Below are positions 25,917 through 35,237 of a DNA stretch of 64,000 bases, piece after piece. Source of the DNA: an uncultured Atopobium sp. (GTDB lineage Bacteria > Actinomycetota > Coriobacteriia > Coriobacteriales > Atopobiaceae); the NCBI GenBank assembly GCA_916715765.1, contig CAKAPG010000003.1:62001-126000 (forward strand), in the 5' to 3' direction. The position numbers and the translations under genes are program-made. How positions within the stretch are numbered: the first letter of the stretch is position 1; each line of letters opens with the position of its first letter. The notes below the pieces were generated by a model. The model did no database searches, was not told where the DNA came from, and worked only from the letters and a program-made list of their open reading frames with translations.

Positions 25917-26831
25917 GTGAGCTTGTTTAACGCCTATGTAAGCCTTTCTGGGGCCCTTGATGCAACAATTAAGCAAGATGAGCCGCTAAGCCACCATACC
26001 TCCTTCAGGATTGGCGGTAAGGCGTCCCTCTTTGCTGCTGTTCATAGCCACGTGGCACTGGTACGCGTGTTTGAGGTGCTTGCAGCTAATCGAGTTGATT
26101 GGGTGCTTCTGGGCAAGGGTTCAAACATCCTTGTCTCCGATGAAGGCTACAACGGTTGCGTTATTGTGCTTGACGATGAGCTCTCCACCATTTCAGTTGG
26201 CGAGAATAACCTCATTACTGCAGGTGCAGGTGCGCTTACAGCACGTGTTTGCAATGAGGCCATGAAAGCAGGTCTTTCTGGCCTTGAGATGTGTGCCGGT
26301 ATCCCTGGAACCATTGGTGGCGCGCTTTCTATGAACGCAGGTACCAGGCATGATTGGATTGGTAAAGCCGTCCGTGATTGCGTGGTACTTAAGCCTGGTA
26401 AGGGTCTTGTACGCTACGACGCTTCTGAGATTGAATGGGGTTATCGCTATACCACCTTTGCTCCAGACGAGATTATTCTTGAGGCAACGTTTGCACTGAC
26501 ACCGTCTAATCGTCCTAAGGTTGCTCTTGGTATGGACACGCTTTTGCAGCGCAGGAGAAATACGCAACCAACAGGACAGTTGTGCTGCGGTTCTGTCTTT
26601 AAGAATCCAGGTAGTAGGTCTGCCGGGGCACTTATTGAAGAGTGCGGTCTTAAGGGAGCCACAGAGGGTGGCGCACAGATTTCCGATATCCACGCAAACT
26701 TTATTGTGAATACCGGCAACGCCAGCGCTTCAGATGTCATTGCGCTCATGCGCAGGGCACACGATGCCGTGCAAGAAAAGTTTGACATTGATCTTCAGCC
26801 AGAGGTTAAACTTCTGGGTTTTGGGGCATAG
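25917..26831 (+). CDS. murB: UDP-N-acetylenolpyruvylglucosamine reductase
   Basis: FAD enzyme producing UDP-MurNAc; 304 aa. PLSHHTSFRIGGKA, GKGSNILVSDEGY, CAGIPGTIGGALSMNAG and CGSVFKNPG are the FAD-binding and active-site regions. GTG start 11 bases after the murC stop, with only a weak ribosome-binding site, so translation may be coupled to murC. Confidence 0.95.
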   Translation: MSLFNAYVSLSGALDATIKQDEPLSHHTSFRIGGKASLFAAVHSHVALVRVFEVLAANRVDWVLLGKGSNILVSDEGYNGCVIVLDDELSTISVGENNLITAGAGALTARVCNEAMKAGLSGLEMCAGIPGTIGGALSMNAGTRHDWIGKAVRDCVVLKPGKGLVRYDASEIEWGYRYTTFAPDEIILEATFALTPSNRPKVALGMDTLLQRRRNTQPTGQLCCGSVFKNPGSRSAGALIEECGLKGATEGGAQISDIHANFIVNTGNASASDVIALMRRAHDAVQEKFDIDLQPEVKLLGFGA

Positions 26832-26838
26832 GGAAGAT

Positions 26839-27897
26839 ATGGCAGAAGATACTTCAAAGCAACCAACACGCCGCAAGGGCACAAAGAGGGAGCCTTTATC
26901 GTCTGGTGCTACTCAGACGACAGGGGCCACTAAGCCTTCTTTTATGAGCAAGGCCTTTAAGCCTAAGCCAAAGGTTGAGGCTACAATCTCTGACACAAAG
27001 CCCTCTACTAAAAAGATTTCTACTAAAAAGCCAAATAACGCTACAAAAACTGCTGCTCAAGCTCGTGCTGAGCGTATTAAACACAGTAGAAAAGTATCGT
27101 TTAAGGCAGTACGTACGGTTCTCATTGTCTTGATGAGCCTGGCCATTCTTGCTGGCATCGCTTTTCTCGTCCTACGCTCTTCCTCAGTCTTTGCTATTAC
27201 CAACATTCAGGTTGAGCCAACGGAGCACGTTACTAACGAGCAAATCCAAAAGCTCATTGCAGTAGAAGAGGGAACAACGCTGCTCAATATGGACGAGTCC
27301 CTTATCACTGAAGAACTCCAGAAAGATCCTTGGGTGGCGTCCGCAACGTACGAGAGACAGTTCCCTAATACGCTGCGCATCACCATCACAGAACGTAAGG
27401 TCACAGCCATAGTGGCGCTTTCTTCTGGCCCTGTTGCATGGTATTTGGGCGAGAATAACGTCTGGCTTGAGGCAGATCAGCTTAACGTTCCAGAAGGAAA
27501 AACTACCGCCACTGTTGCGCTTGAGAAGGCAACCTCAGAGGGCGAGCTACTTATTACCGATGTTCCTGCAACGGTTTCTCCGGTAGCAGGTACCACGGCA
27601 ACAGATGCAGAAATTCAAGCGGTTATGCAATATCAGTCTACGTTCTCGTCAGAGCTTACCTCACAGATTGTGAGCTATTCAGCTAGTAGCGTTGATGCGA
27701 TTTCTGTCACCCTCACCAATGGTGTACAGGTTGCCCTGGGTTCTCCAACACAGATTGCAGACAAAGAAAAAGTGATTCTGGCAATGCTTAAGCAGTTCCC
27801 AGGAGAGCTTACCTACTTGAACGTAAGAACACCTTCAAGCCCAACGTATAGGCGTGTTTCTACCGGAAATGTTCAGTCTGGCTCTGGCGTTTCGTAG
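26839..27897 (+). CDS. ftsQ: Cell division protein FtsQ/DivIB
   Basis: 352 aa. A long basic cytoplasmic tail (about 1-88) leads to one membrane segment (about 90-112). A POTRA domain follows (FAITNIQVEPTEHVTNEQIQKLI...), then the FtsQ domain with DPWVASATYERQFPNTLRITITER. Acts as the hub linking FtsL/FtsB-type proteins at the septum. It lies between murB and ftsZ as in other actinobacteria, with no ftsA. ATG 7 bases after murB. Confidence 0.9.
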   Translation: MAEDTSKQPTRRKGTKREPLSSGATQTTGATKPSFMSKAFKPKPKVEATISDTKPSTKKISTKKPNNATKTAAQARAERIKHSRKVSFKAVRTVLIVLMSLAILAGIAFLVLRSSSVFAITNIQVEPTEHVTNEQIQKLIAVEEGTTLLNMDESLITEELQKDPWVASATYERQFPNTLRITITERKVTAIVALSSGPVAWYLGENNVWLEADQLNVPEGKTTATVALEKATSEGELLITDVPATVSPVAGTTATDAEIQAVMQYQSTFSSELTSQIVSYSASSVDAISVTLTNGVQVALGSPTQIADKEKVILAMLKQFPGELTYLNVRTPSSPTYRRVSTGNVQSGSGVS

Positions 27898-28008
27898 GTA
27901 AACGCGCAAACCATATGTGCCGTTAGGGAATAGTTTCCTACCGTTTACCAGCTTTCTTCACAGTTTCTTCATATTATTTGACTTGTATGGGTCAGTTGTG
28001 CAAATATA
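27897..28008 (+). promoter_or_regulatory. ftsZ upstream region: nested dyads and promoter
   Basis: GGTAAACG (27897-27904) pairs perfectly with CGTTTACC (27942-27949), enclosing TAGGGAA/TTTCCTA (27924-27930, 27934-27940). No T run follows. A -35 TTGACT (27978-27983) with AAATAT about 18 bases later is a candidate ftsZ promoter. The 247-base gap is the largest inside the cluster. Confidence 0.5.
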
Positions 28009-28144
28009 CCCCGCTTTGCATGAAGCGTAAGCCTTAACTTGAGGTTTAGGGTTTTATACAGCGGTTCTGCGAGCGCATAAACGTAGCCTAAGCGCAGTCG
28101 CGCTCCGGGACAAACGGGCACAAGCGTGCCTCAAGGAGGAAGAC

Positions 28145-29281
28145 ATGATTAAGGACACCGATACCCTTAACAACTATCTTGCTGTTATCAAGGTTGTTGG
28201 CGTTGGTGGCGGCGGAACTAACGCTGTCAACCGCATGATTGAAGAAGGCATCCGTGGCGTTGAGTTCGTTGCTGTAAACACCGATGCACAGGCTCTTGCA
28301 ATCTCCGATGCTGACATTAAGGTTCACATCGGTACCGACATCACCAAGGGTCTTGGCGCTGGCGCTAACCCTGAGGTTGGTAAAGAGGCAGCAGAGGATA
28401 GCCGCGACGAGATCAAGGCTGCACTTGCTGGCGCTGATATGGTCTTCATCACTGCTGGTGAGGGTGGCGGTACTGGTACCGGCGCTGCTCCAGTTGTTGC
28501 TGATATTGCAAAGAATGACGTTGGAGCACTGACCGTTGGCGTTGTTACTAAGCCATTCTCCTTCGAGGGCCGTCGTCGTTATGGTTCTGCAGCTGACGGT
28601 ATCAAGACTCTTTCCGAGAATGTTGATACTCTTATTGTTATTCCAAACGATCGTCTGCTTGATCTTTCTGAGAAGAAGACCACCATGCTTGAGGCATTCC
28701 GCATGGCTGACGACGTTCTATGCCAGGGCACCCAGGGTATTACCGACCTCATCACTGTTCCTGGTCTGATCAACCTCGACTTTGCAGACGTCTGCACCAT
28801 CATGAAGGGCGCAGGTAGCGCAATGATGGGCATTGGTATTGCTGCTGGTGATAACCGCGCTGCTGATGCTGCAACAGAGGCAATTTCTAGTCGTCTGCTT
28901 GAGAGCTCCATCGAGGGTGCAACCCGCGTTCTTCTCTCTATTGCTGGTAATAAAGACCTTGGTATTCAGGAGATTAACGAGGCAGCTGACCTGGTTGCTA
29001 AGAACGTTGATCCTGATGCAAACATCATCTTTGGTACTGTTGTTGATGAGTCCCTGGGCGATCAGGTTCGCGTAACCGTTATCGCAACCGGCTTCAATGA
29101 CTCTAACGTTCAGCAGCAGCTTCCAACTCTGAATACTCAGAGTACCACCCGTCCAAGCCGTCCTGCTCAGCCACAGCCAACTCGTCCTGTAGCTGCTCAG
29201 CCACAGCCTGCTCGCACCAACAACTCTTCTAATGAGAAAGAGTTTGATATTCCAGACTTCCTTAAGCGTAGCCGCATCTAA
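28145..29281 (+). CDS. ftsZ: Cell division protein FtsZ
   Basis: Tubulin-like GTPase forming the Z ring; 378 aa. VGVGGGGTNAVNRM at the N-terminus, tubulin signature GEGGGTGTGAAPVVA, and a variable Pro/Gln-rich linker (about 320-360) ending in the conserved tail DIPDFLKR that in actinobacteria contacts SepF. Strong ribosome-binding site AAGGAGGAAG. Confidence 0.98.
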   Translation: MIKDTDTLNNYLAVIKVVGVGGGGTNAVNRMIEEGIRGVEFVAVNTDAQALAISDADIKVHIGTDITKGLGAGANPEVGKEAAEDSRDEIKAALAGADMVFITAGEGGGTGTGAAPVVADIAKNDVGALTVGVVTKPFSFEGRRRYGSAADGIKTLSENVDTLIVIPNDRLLDLSEKKTTMLEAFRMADDVLCQGTQGITDLITVPGLINLDFADVCTIMKGAGSAMMGIGIAAGDNRAADAATEAISSRLLESSIEGATRVLLSIAGNKDLGIQEINEAADLVAKNVDPDANIIFGTVVDESLGDQVRVTVIATGFNDSNVQQQLPTLNTQSTTRPSRPAQPQPTRPVAAQPQPARTNNSSNEKEFDIPDFLKRSRI

Positions 29282-29283
29282 AT

Positions 29284-30093
29284 ATGTGCGCGCTGAATAG
29301 ACAGTGCTTACACGGCGTGACCCTGCTCATGGATCCTGAGGTTCCATGCGGGGTCACGCTCGCATTTACTGAGCGTACTGGCGGTTTTTCAGAAGGGGAG
29401 TTTGCATCCCTCAATCTGGGCAGTAGGTGTGGAGACAATCTGCAACAGGTGCAAAAGAACCGCCAGCTGGTCTTAGAGGCTCTTGGAGCTGGCAAGCTTT
29501 TCTCGCAGCTCCTTATTCCTCATCAGGTACATGGAAGCAAGGTAGTTTGCCTGACTTCCAATACATCAGAGGCTTTTGAACTGGCTCAAGCTGAGGCAGA
29601 AGCTGGTGCAGACGCCATAGTATGTACGGTTCAAAATACGCCTGTGATGTTGGCGTTTGCCGATTGCGTTCCGGTAATTCTTGTAGCTCCCGGCGGATTT
29701 GCGGTGGCGCATTCTGGCTGGAAAGGCACAATTGCCCGCATTTCTGCGCGCGCAACCGAGGCGCTTTGCCAGGCAACTGGCGCCAAGCCTTCCGAGGTCA
29801 AAGCCTATATTGGTCCGCACATTGGTGGCGCTGATTACGAGGTTTCTCCGGAGCTCATTCAGATGTTCTCACAAGAGTTTGGTCCCGGCGTTGTAGACCG
29901 TGCATCTGGCGAGAGGTGCTTAGATCTTGGATATGCCGTCAGAGCCGCACTGGTAGATGCTGGTGTACGCGCGTCTTCTATTGAAGAGGTTACTGACTCG
30001 ACCGCCTCTACAACTGAGCGGTTCTTCTCGTACCGAGCAGAGCATGGCAAGTGTGGAAGACACGCGGCTGTTGCTTACATGGCGTCAAAGTAG
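29284..30093 (+). CDS. pgeF: Purine nucleoside phosphorylase / laccase-domain protein (YfiH family)
   Basis: 269 aa. The conserved Cys/His pocket is visible: HQVHGSKV, FADCVPVIL and AHSGWKGTIA. The family was called multicopper oxidase; members are now known to act on purine nucleosides or to correct peptidoglycan editing (PgeF). It begins 3 bases after ftsZ without a clear ribosome-binding site. Its place after ftsZ is typical in Gram-positives. Confidence 0.88.
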   Translation: MCALNRQCLHGVTLLMDPEVPCGVTLAFTERTGGFSEGEFASLNLGSRCGDNLQQVQKNRQLVLEALGAGKLFSQLLIPHQVHGSKVVCLTSNTSEAFELAQAEAEAGADAIVCTVQNTPVMLAFADCVPVILVAPGGFAVAHSGWKGTIARISARATEALCQATGAKPSEVKAYIGPHIGGADYEVSPELIQMFSQEFGPGVVDRASGERCLDLGYAVRAALVDAGVRASSIEEVTDSTASTTERFFSYRAEHGKCGRHAAVAYMASK

Positions 30094-30197
30094 GGTAGAA
30101 GACGTTTAGCGCTATCGGAGAAGGCGTTTAGGTCTACGACAAAAGTCGTTAAACGTTACGTAAGATGTTGATGTATTCACCGCAAGAGATGATGGCT

Positions 30198-30932
30198 ATG
30201 ACGTACGATTCAGACGAATATCTTGAGTTTATAAAGGCTCGCAAAGCTCAGATTGAGTCGCTTGTAGCGGATGCTGCAAAAAAGTCTGGCAGAAGCGCCT
30301 CTGAGATTGAAATTGTGGCTGTCTCCAAAACCGTTCCTGTTGAGGCTGTCCTTGCAGCTTATAAGGCAGACTATAGGGTTTTTGGCGAGAATCGCCCACA
30401 AGAGCTGACACATAAACTGACGTGTTTATCTGAAACTCCTTTTGCGTCTGAGATATCTTTTGACATGATTGGTAATCTTCAGAAGAACAAGATTAACCAG
30501 GTAGTTGGTAAGGTTCGCTACATTCATTCAATTTCTTCCGAACATCTTGCAGAGGCGGTTTCAAAGCGTGCTGAGGTGAAGGGTACTGAGGAGTCTGTTC
30601 TACTTGAGGTAAACGTCTCCGCTGAAGCCTCAAAATCGGGTTTCTCGCCAGAAGAAGTGTCAGAGTCTATTCAAAAGATTGTTGATCTTCCTCACATTTC
30701 TGTTGTGGGTCTGATGACTATGGCACCAAAAGATGATTCAGAGCGCGCCAAGAGAACATTCTCAGGACTTCGAGAATTGCGTGATCACTTGAGCCAACAA
30801 GTTGGTTTGAAGTTAGATGTTCTTTCTTGTGGCATGAGTGATGACTTTACGTATGCCATTGAAGAGGGTTCTACGACTATTCGCCTGGGTCGAGTATTGT
30901 TTGACCCAGCCTATACGTTGAGTAGGCACTAA
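30198..30932 (+). CDS. yggS: PLP homeostasis protein, YggS/PROSC family
   Basis: Pyridoxal-phosphate-binding TIM-barrel protein without known enzyme activity. IEIVAVSKTVPVEAV contains the PLP lysine; FGENRPQEL, HMIGNLQKNK-like (FDMIGNLQKNKIN), and LSCGMSDDF follow. Several in-frame ATGs exist (30165, 30171, 30189, 30192, 30198); the last has AAGAGA at good spacing. It lies between pgeF and sepF as in other actinobacteria. Confidence 0.9.
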   Translation: MTYDSDEYLEFIKARKAQIESLVADAAKKSGRSASEIEIVAVSKTVPVEAVLAAYKADYRVFGENRPQELTHKLTCLSETPFASEISFDMIGNLQKNKINQVVGKVRYIHSISSEHLAEAVSKRAEVKGTEESVLLEVNVSAEASKSGFSPEEVSESIQKIVDLPHISVVGLMTMAPKDDSERAKRTFSGLRELRDHLSQQVGLKLDVLSCGMSDDFTYAIEEGSTTIRLGRVLFDPAYTLSRH

Positions 30933-30993
30933 AATAGTTGCAAGTTTTTGATACAGTAGTAAGAAGTTACGTGCGTTACAGAAAGGCACAATG

Positions 30994-31674
30994 ATGAGCA
31001 TTCTTGATACGCTAAGAGCAAAACTTCGTGGTGGTCAGGACGATGAGTACTACGACGATGAGTATTATGGCGACGAAGGCTATGACGAGGTAGACGAAGC
31101 TTCTCCTCGTTCGTACGATGATCGCGCACAGCAAGGCTCTTCCAACAGACTGCTGGGTAATCCATCCAGGCCAGAAGCAGAGAGTGTTTCTGTGTATACA
31201 CGCTCTGGCAAGCCAATCAGCACAAATCCAGCCGCTTCTTACAATCCTCAGCAGGATATGCGCTCCCGTGCTTCTGCGTATGCATCTCGTCAGGAGCCCT
31301 CTGGATACACTCCTTCTTACGAGCACGCCGTAAGCCCAAATCTGCCAACTCCTGGTGATATTGGTCTTCGTCCTGTGAGCCGTACAAGCTATTCTGGACA
31401 GCTGCCACCATATGTTCTTCGTCCTGTTTCTTATGACGATGTTCAGTCGGTAGTTCGCCGCGTTCGTACTGGTCAGCCAGTTGTTCTTATCTTTAAGAAC
31501 ACCAACATTGAGGTTGCTAAGAGAATTTTGGACTTCAGCTTTGGTCTTTCTTATGGCCTTGATGGTGCTGTTGAAGAAGTTGCTGACCGCGTTTTTGTTG
31601 TACTTCCTCATGGCGTCTCTTTGACGCAGGCTGATCTTGATAAGCTTGCTGATGAGGGAGAGATTACCAGGTAA
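30994..31674 (+). CDS. sepF: Cell division protein SepF
   Basis: FtsZ membrane tether, replacing the missing FtsA. 226 aa: a short amphipathic N-terminal helix (MSILDTLRAKLR), an acidic Tyr/Asp-rich and then polar linker (about 15-135), and the C-terminal SepF domain (PVSYDDVQSVVRRVRTGQPVV...FSFGLSYGLDGAVEEV). GAAAGG lies 7 bases before the ATG used; an ATG three bases earlier is possible. Confidence 0.93.
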   Translation: MSILDTLRAKLRGGQDDEYYDDEYYGDEGYDEVDEASPRSYDDRAQQGSSNRLLGNPSRPEAESVSVYTRSGKPISTNPAASYNPQQDMRSRASAYASRQEPSGYTPSYEHAVSPNLPTPGDIGLRPVSRTSYSGQLPPYVLRPVSYDDVQSVVRRVRTGQPVVLIFKNTNIEVAKRILDFSFGLSYGLDGAVEEVADRVFVVLPHGVSLTQADLDKLADEGEITR

Positions 31675-31686
31675 CTGGAGGTTTTT

Positions 31687-31965
31687 GTGTTCTCGTATTA
31701 TGTTTTAAACGCACTCTATACCTTGTTTAGGATTTACAGCGTCTGCATTGTGGTATGGTGCCTGTCCTCTTGGATTACCGTTTCAAATGATTCGGTTAAG
31801 AACATTCTTAAGGCTATTGGCAAAATTGTTGAGCCATATCTCAATGTGTTTAGGAAGGTGATTCCTCCAATTTCTGGCGTTGACCTCTCACCGATTATTG
31901 CGCTTTTTGTGCTTAATCTTGTGGAACGTTTTGCCATTTCGACGCTGGGTCTTATACTAATATAG
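31687..31965 (+). CDS. yggT: YggT family membrane protein
   Basis: 92 aa with two hydrophobic segments (about 5-28 and 68-90) and the family pattern LNVFRKVIPPISGVDLSPIIALFVL. Encoded between sepF and divIVA in many Gram-positives; a link to division or osmotic control is proposed only. GTG start 12 bases after sepF. Confidence 0.88.
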   Translation: MFSYYVLNALYTLFRIYSVCIVVWCLSSWITVSNDSVKNILKAIGKIVEPYLNVFRKVIPPISGVDLSPIIALFVLNLVERFAISTLGLILI

Positions 31966-32044
31966 GAAACTAGTTTGTCTTTAATTACAAACTGAGTAGT
32001 TATGATGTGTGGTACGTCTACTCGCAGACTGAAAGGGAACAAAG

Positions 32045-32680
32045 ATGGCAATCACACCAGCAGACATCGAGCAGCAGACATTCTCTCCTGCTGAGACCGG
32101 CTACAATCCAGAGGAAGTTGACGCATTTCTTGAGCAGCTCTCTTCTGAGGTTGATGCAATGCTTCAAAAGATCGCTGACCTCAAGGGCCGTCTGACCAGC
32201 ACTGAGCAGCAGCTTGCTGCAGCACAGGCTCAGGTTGCAAACCTTGAGGAGAACGCAAGCGTTCCTTCTGTTGAGGAGACAAACGCAGCTGCTATCGCTG
32301 CATCCGAGCACCAGATTTCTCAGGTCCTCATTGTTGCTCAGCAGAGCGCAGATAAGCTTGTTGCAGACGCTCGTGCAAACGCTGAGCGCATCCGCAATGA
32401 GGCAGACCAGAAGGCTCGTGAGGTTATCCGTCAGGCTCTTGCAGAGAAGCAGACTGAGCTTGATGAGATTGATCGCCTCAAGCAGTCCCGTGAGGACTTC
32501 CGCGCTGAGTACCGTAAGCTCCTCCAGCACTTCCTGGATGATGCAGACTCTGTCTTCCCAGAGACTGTTCTTACCAACAACGCTCCAACTGGTTCCCAGA
32601 ATGTTGCACAGCCTGCAGCACAGCAGACTCAGGTTTCTGCACCTGCACCTGCAGCTGGTGACTTCAACGATCTTGACTAA
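32045..32680 (+). CDS. divIVA: DivIVA-domain protein
   Basis: 211-aa coiled-coil protein that marks curved membranes at poles and septa. Conserved N-terminus (ITPADIEQQTFSPAETGYNPEEVDAFLE), a second long coiled coil (about 80-165), and a Gln/Ala/Pro-rich tail. AAAGGGAAC precedes the ATG. Last gene of the division cluster; a terminator follows. Confidence 0.93.
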   Translation: MAITPADIEQQTFSPAETGYNPEEVDAFLEQLSSEVDAMLQKIADLKGRLTSTEQQLAAAQAQVANLEENASVPSVEETNAAAIAASEHQISQVLIVAQQSADKLVADARANAERIRNEADQKAREVIRQALAEKQTELDEIDRLKQSREDFRAEYRKLLQHFLDDADSVFPETVLTNNAPTGSQNVAQPAAQQTQVSAPAPAAGDFNDLD

Positions 32681-32706
32681 GTCTTAGTCATTTCATTTGA
32701 ACTGAT

Positions 32707-32736
32707 AAGCGTCCAGCTTTGCTGGGCGCTTTTTTT
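32707..32736 (+). terminator. Terminator closing the division cluster
   Basis: AAGCGTCCAGC pairs with GCTGGGCGCTT (one G-T pair) around a TTT loop, followed by seven T. It lies 27 bases after divIVA. Confidence 0.9.
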
Positions 32737-32759
32737 GTAAGTCTTCTTAAGCAGCAGCC

Positions 32760-33818
32760 TTACAACCCAGAGGTAAGCTTATGGTTAAACGCCTGTTTCT
32801 GTTCTATATGATGCACATCCTTTCTGTTTTCTCGTCCCTGATAGCGAGCGGGTACGCCTTGGCTACGCGCAGCTTCTGCACTTGTGGTTGCGGTAAGCTC
32901 AGGGAGTCCTTGCCATACACGCTTTGGCATCCAATGAGCGCGCAAGTCGTATCCTCTTTCTGCAGGTCCGCGACCTTCTAGACCAACTCCTTCGTAGAAG
33001 CGCCTCCACATGGCTTGTACGTATTTCTCATCAGTTGCAAGGTCTGTTCTAGAGAGCAGCTCTTCTAAAGAAGCGTCATCAAGCTGAATGGTTCCAAAAG
33101 TTTTCATTTCTGGTGCATAAAAACTGACTATATGGTGAGCTGGATCAACAATAAAAAACCGTTCTGTACTCATTCGTTTGACAAAGTAATTGCAGGTTAG
33201 TGGTACTACGTTTGCATTAGGCTGAAACACAGACATAAAAGAGCCGTCTGACATGCGAGAAAATCGAACAAATTGACGTGTGTGCTCTCGCTCAGTTTCT
33301 ACCTGCCTAGCCAGTGCATTAAACTCTGCCACGGTTGGGTCTGCAATATCTTCAAGAGCTCCTACACCATAGGAGAATGCAAGACGAATGTATCGATGTA
33401 CAATCTCCGGCATAGTATGAGCATCTGAAGCACATGCCAAAACAATGCGACGTGTTATCTCTCTTGTTCCTACCTTTTTTTCTAGGCCTGTAAGAACTCG
33501 TCTAGCTAAGGCAACTACTGAGTCATCAGAGGGGTCTGGTCCACAGAGAACATGCTCCCCAAGACTAGGCTGACAAAAACTTTCTCTAACAAGACGTACG
33601 TGTGCTGGGTTAGCATGCGAGAGATAGGTGAGCCCTACAGCCCCTACAACGCCTTCTAAGCTTGGATTGCAAGAGATAACAACCTTCTGAGGCTTGGAGA
33701 GTCTTGTAAGCCTCTGAACAAGCGAGACAAGCTCTACACTTTGATTAGAAGAGCCTGAGTTGAGAGGACTCAATACGACGTCTTGTTTTGTTGTACGAAC
33801 TTGCTTTGGCATCAGCAA
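32760..33818 (-). CDS. DUF4130-type DNA metabolism protein paired with radical SAM protein
   Basis: 352 aa, not biochemically characterised. From about residue 45 (KVVISCNPSLEGVVGAVGL) it resembles the family annotated as probable DNA metabolism protein (TIGR03915/DUF4130). That family is always encoded beside, or in some genomes fused to, the radical SAM/uracil-glycosylase-linked module. Here no UDG domain is fused. Its start overlaps the radical SAM gene by 74 bases, and no start codon lies between the overlap and the conserved domain, so the overlap is real. Basic C-terminal tail. Confidence 0.75.
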   Translation of the reverse strand: MLMPKQVRTTKQDVVLSPLNSGSSNQSVELVSLVQRLTRLSKPQKVVISCNPSLEGVVGAVGLTYLSHANPAHVRLVRESFCQPSLGEHVLCGPDPSDDSVVALARRVLTGLEKKVGTREITRRIVLACASDAHTMPEIVHRYIRLAFSYGVGALEDIADPTVAEFNALARQVETEREHTRQFVRFSRMSDGSFMSVFQPNANVVPLTCNYFVKRMSTERFFIVDPAHHIVSFYAPEMKTFGTIQLDDASLEELLSRTDLATDEKYVQAMWRRFYEGVGLEGRGPAERGYDLRAHWMPKRVWQGLPELTATTSAEAARSQGVPARYQGRENRKDVHHIEQKQAFNHKLTSGL

Positions 33819-35154
33819 TTACCCTCTGTTTAATCAATTCTTGGTCAAGTGGGGCTGAGGCATCTCTTACGCCACAGCAGGTGAGAAAATGATGTGATCG
33901 TTTGAGCTGTATTCCCAGCCGTTTAAGATCATCAAAGGTGAGACGAGACCGTTTTCTTGCGGCAATAATTCTTCGTGCACCGGTAGGGCCAATACCGGGC
34001 ACTCGTAAAAGTATTTCTAGCGGAGCATCCATAATCTCTACGGGAAATTGATTAAGATGTGCCAGTGCCCACCCAAGCTTTGGATCAATTTCTAAATCAA
34101 GCCAAGGTGCTTCCGGAGAAACCAGCTCATCAGGAGAAAACGCATAGTAGCGCATAAGCCAATCAGCCTGATAAAGACGATGCTCTCTACGTAAGGGAAC
34201 AGGAGTGTCCAACTCAGGAAGACGATTGTCTTCTATAACAGGAATATAGGCAGAAAAGAATACTCGTTTTAACTCAAATTGCTGGTAAAGCGCTTGAGAC
34301 AAGTGCAATATTTGATTATCTGATTCTGGAGAAGCTCCAATGATAATTTGAGTTGACTGCCCGGCAGGCGAGAAGGACCTCTTGCCTGAAGACACCCTTG
34401 ATGAGCGCATAAAGGTATTTTTCAAGCAGTTGGAACGTAGAGCTAAGCCTTCTCTTATGATTTGTTTCTGAGTAGGAATAACAATGCCTTTAGATTTGCC
34501 AGCAGACTTCACAATGCCCTTTGATGCATTTTTAGCTTCAAGCAATTGCCTTTCTTCAGAGACGCGTAGGCGGTGAATGAAAGACATGGGTTTAGTAACA
34601 GTTTCTGCATTTTTGTGAGGGCAAAGTTTAGTAAGTGAGGTTGAGCTAGGTAATTCCAGATTGACGGAGAGTCTATCTGCTAAGCGGCCAATAGCATCAA
34701 TAAGATCTGGATCTGTTCCGGGAATTACTTTTGCATGAACATAGCCGTTAAACAGCAACTCATTCCTAAGGTAGGAGAGGCATTCAATCATGAGTTCTGT
34801 GGTGTGGTCTGGTGATCCTATAACACCTGAGGAAAGAAAGAGCCCCTCTATGTAATTTCTTTTATAGAAATCTACGGTAAGCTCTGCTAATTCCTGTGGT
34901 GTAAAGGTGGCACGCTTGGTCTGTGCGGACGACCTATTGACGCAGTAAGCACAGTCATAACAACAAGCATTAGAAAGTAAAACTTTTAGCAGCGTAATGC
35001 AGCGACCATCAGGGGTAAATGAGTGGCAACAGCCGGCCGCTGAGGCCATTCCTACCTTTCCTGCCTGCGGATCTCTGTCTACACCAGAAGAAGTGCACGC
35101 CGCGTCAAATTTGGCTGCATCTGCAAGTATGGCGAGTTTATCAAGAGTATCCAT
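33745..35154 (-). CDS. Radical SAM protein, putative DNA modification/repair (UDG-linked)
   Basis: 469 aa. A radical SAM C-X3-C-X2-C motif is seen in NACCYDCAYCVNR (about residues 60-72), followed by the TIM-barrel region. The C-terminal helix-hairpin-helix (LLRVPGIGPTGARRIIAARK, about 400-420) suggests DNA binding. This matches the TIGR03916 type, always paired with the protein encoded just downstream. An insertion with repeated SKGIV near residue 215 is unusual. SOS-type boxes lie in the upstream region shared with cca, supporting a DNA-damage role. Confidence 0.82.
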   Translation of the reverse strand: MDTLDKLAILADAAKFDAACTSSGVDRDPQAGKVGMASAAGCCHSFTPDGRCITLLKVLLSNACCYDCAYCVNRSSAQTKRATFTPQELAELTVDFYKRNYIEGLFLSSGVIGSPDHTTELMIECLSYLRNELLFNGYVHAKVIPGTDPDLIDAIGRLADRLSVNLELPSSTSLTKLCPHKNAETVTKPMSFIHRLRVSEERQLLEAKNASKGIVKSAGKSKGIVIPTQKQIIREGLALRSNCLKNTFMRSSRVSSGKRSFSPAGQSTQIIIGASPESDNQILHLSQALYQQFELKRVFFSAYIPVIEDNRLPELDTPVPLRREHRLYQADWLMRYYAFSPDELVSPEAPWLDLEIDPKLGWALAHLNQFPVEIMDAPLEILLRVPGIGPTGARRIIAARKRSRLTFDDLKRLGIQLKRSHHFLTCCGVRDASAPLDQELIKQRVIADAKASSYNKTRRRIESSQLRLF

Positions 35155-35170
35155 GGCAGCAACTTTCTAC

Positions 35171-35198
35171 TTGAAAATAGAACGTCTGTTCGTATACT
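35171..35198 (+). promoter_or_regulatory. SOS-box promoter between radical SAM pair and cca
   Basis: TTGAAA (35171-35176) and TATACT (35193-35198) are spaced 16 bases on the plus strand. The core GAAC-GTCT-GTTC (35180-35191) fills the spacer, where bound LexA would block polymerase. Confidence 0.65.
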
Positions 35199-35237
35199 TA
35201 GACTATCACGAATGGGGAAGAAGTAAAGAAAAATCTA

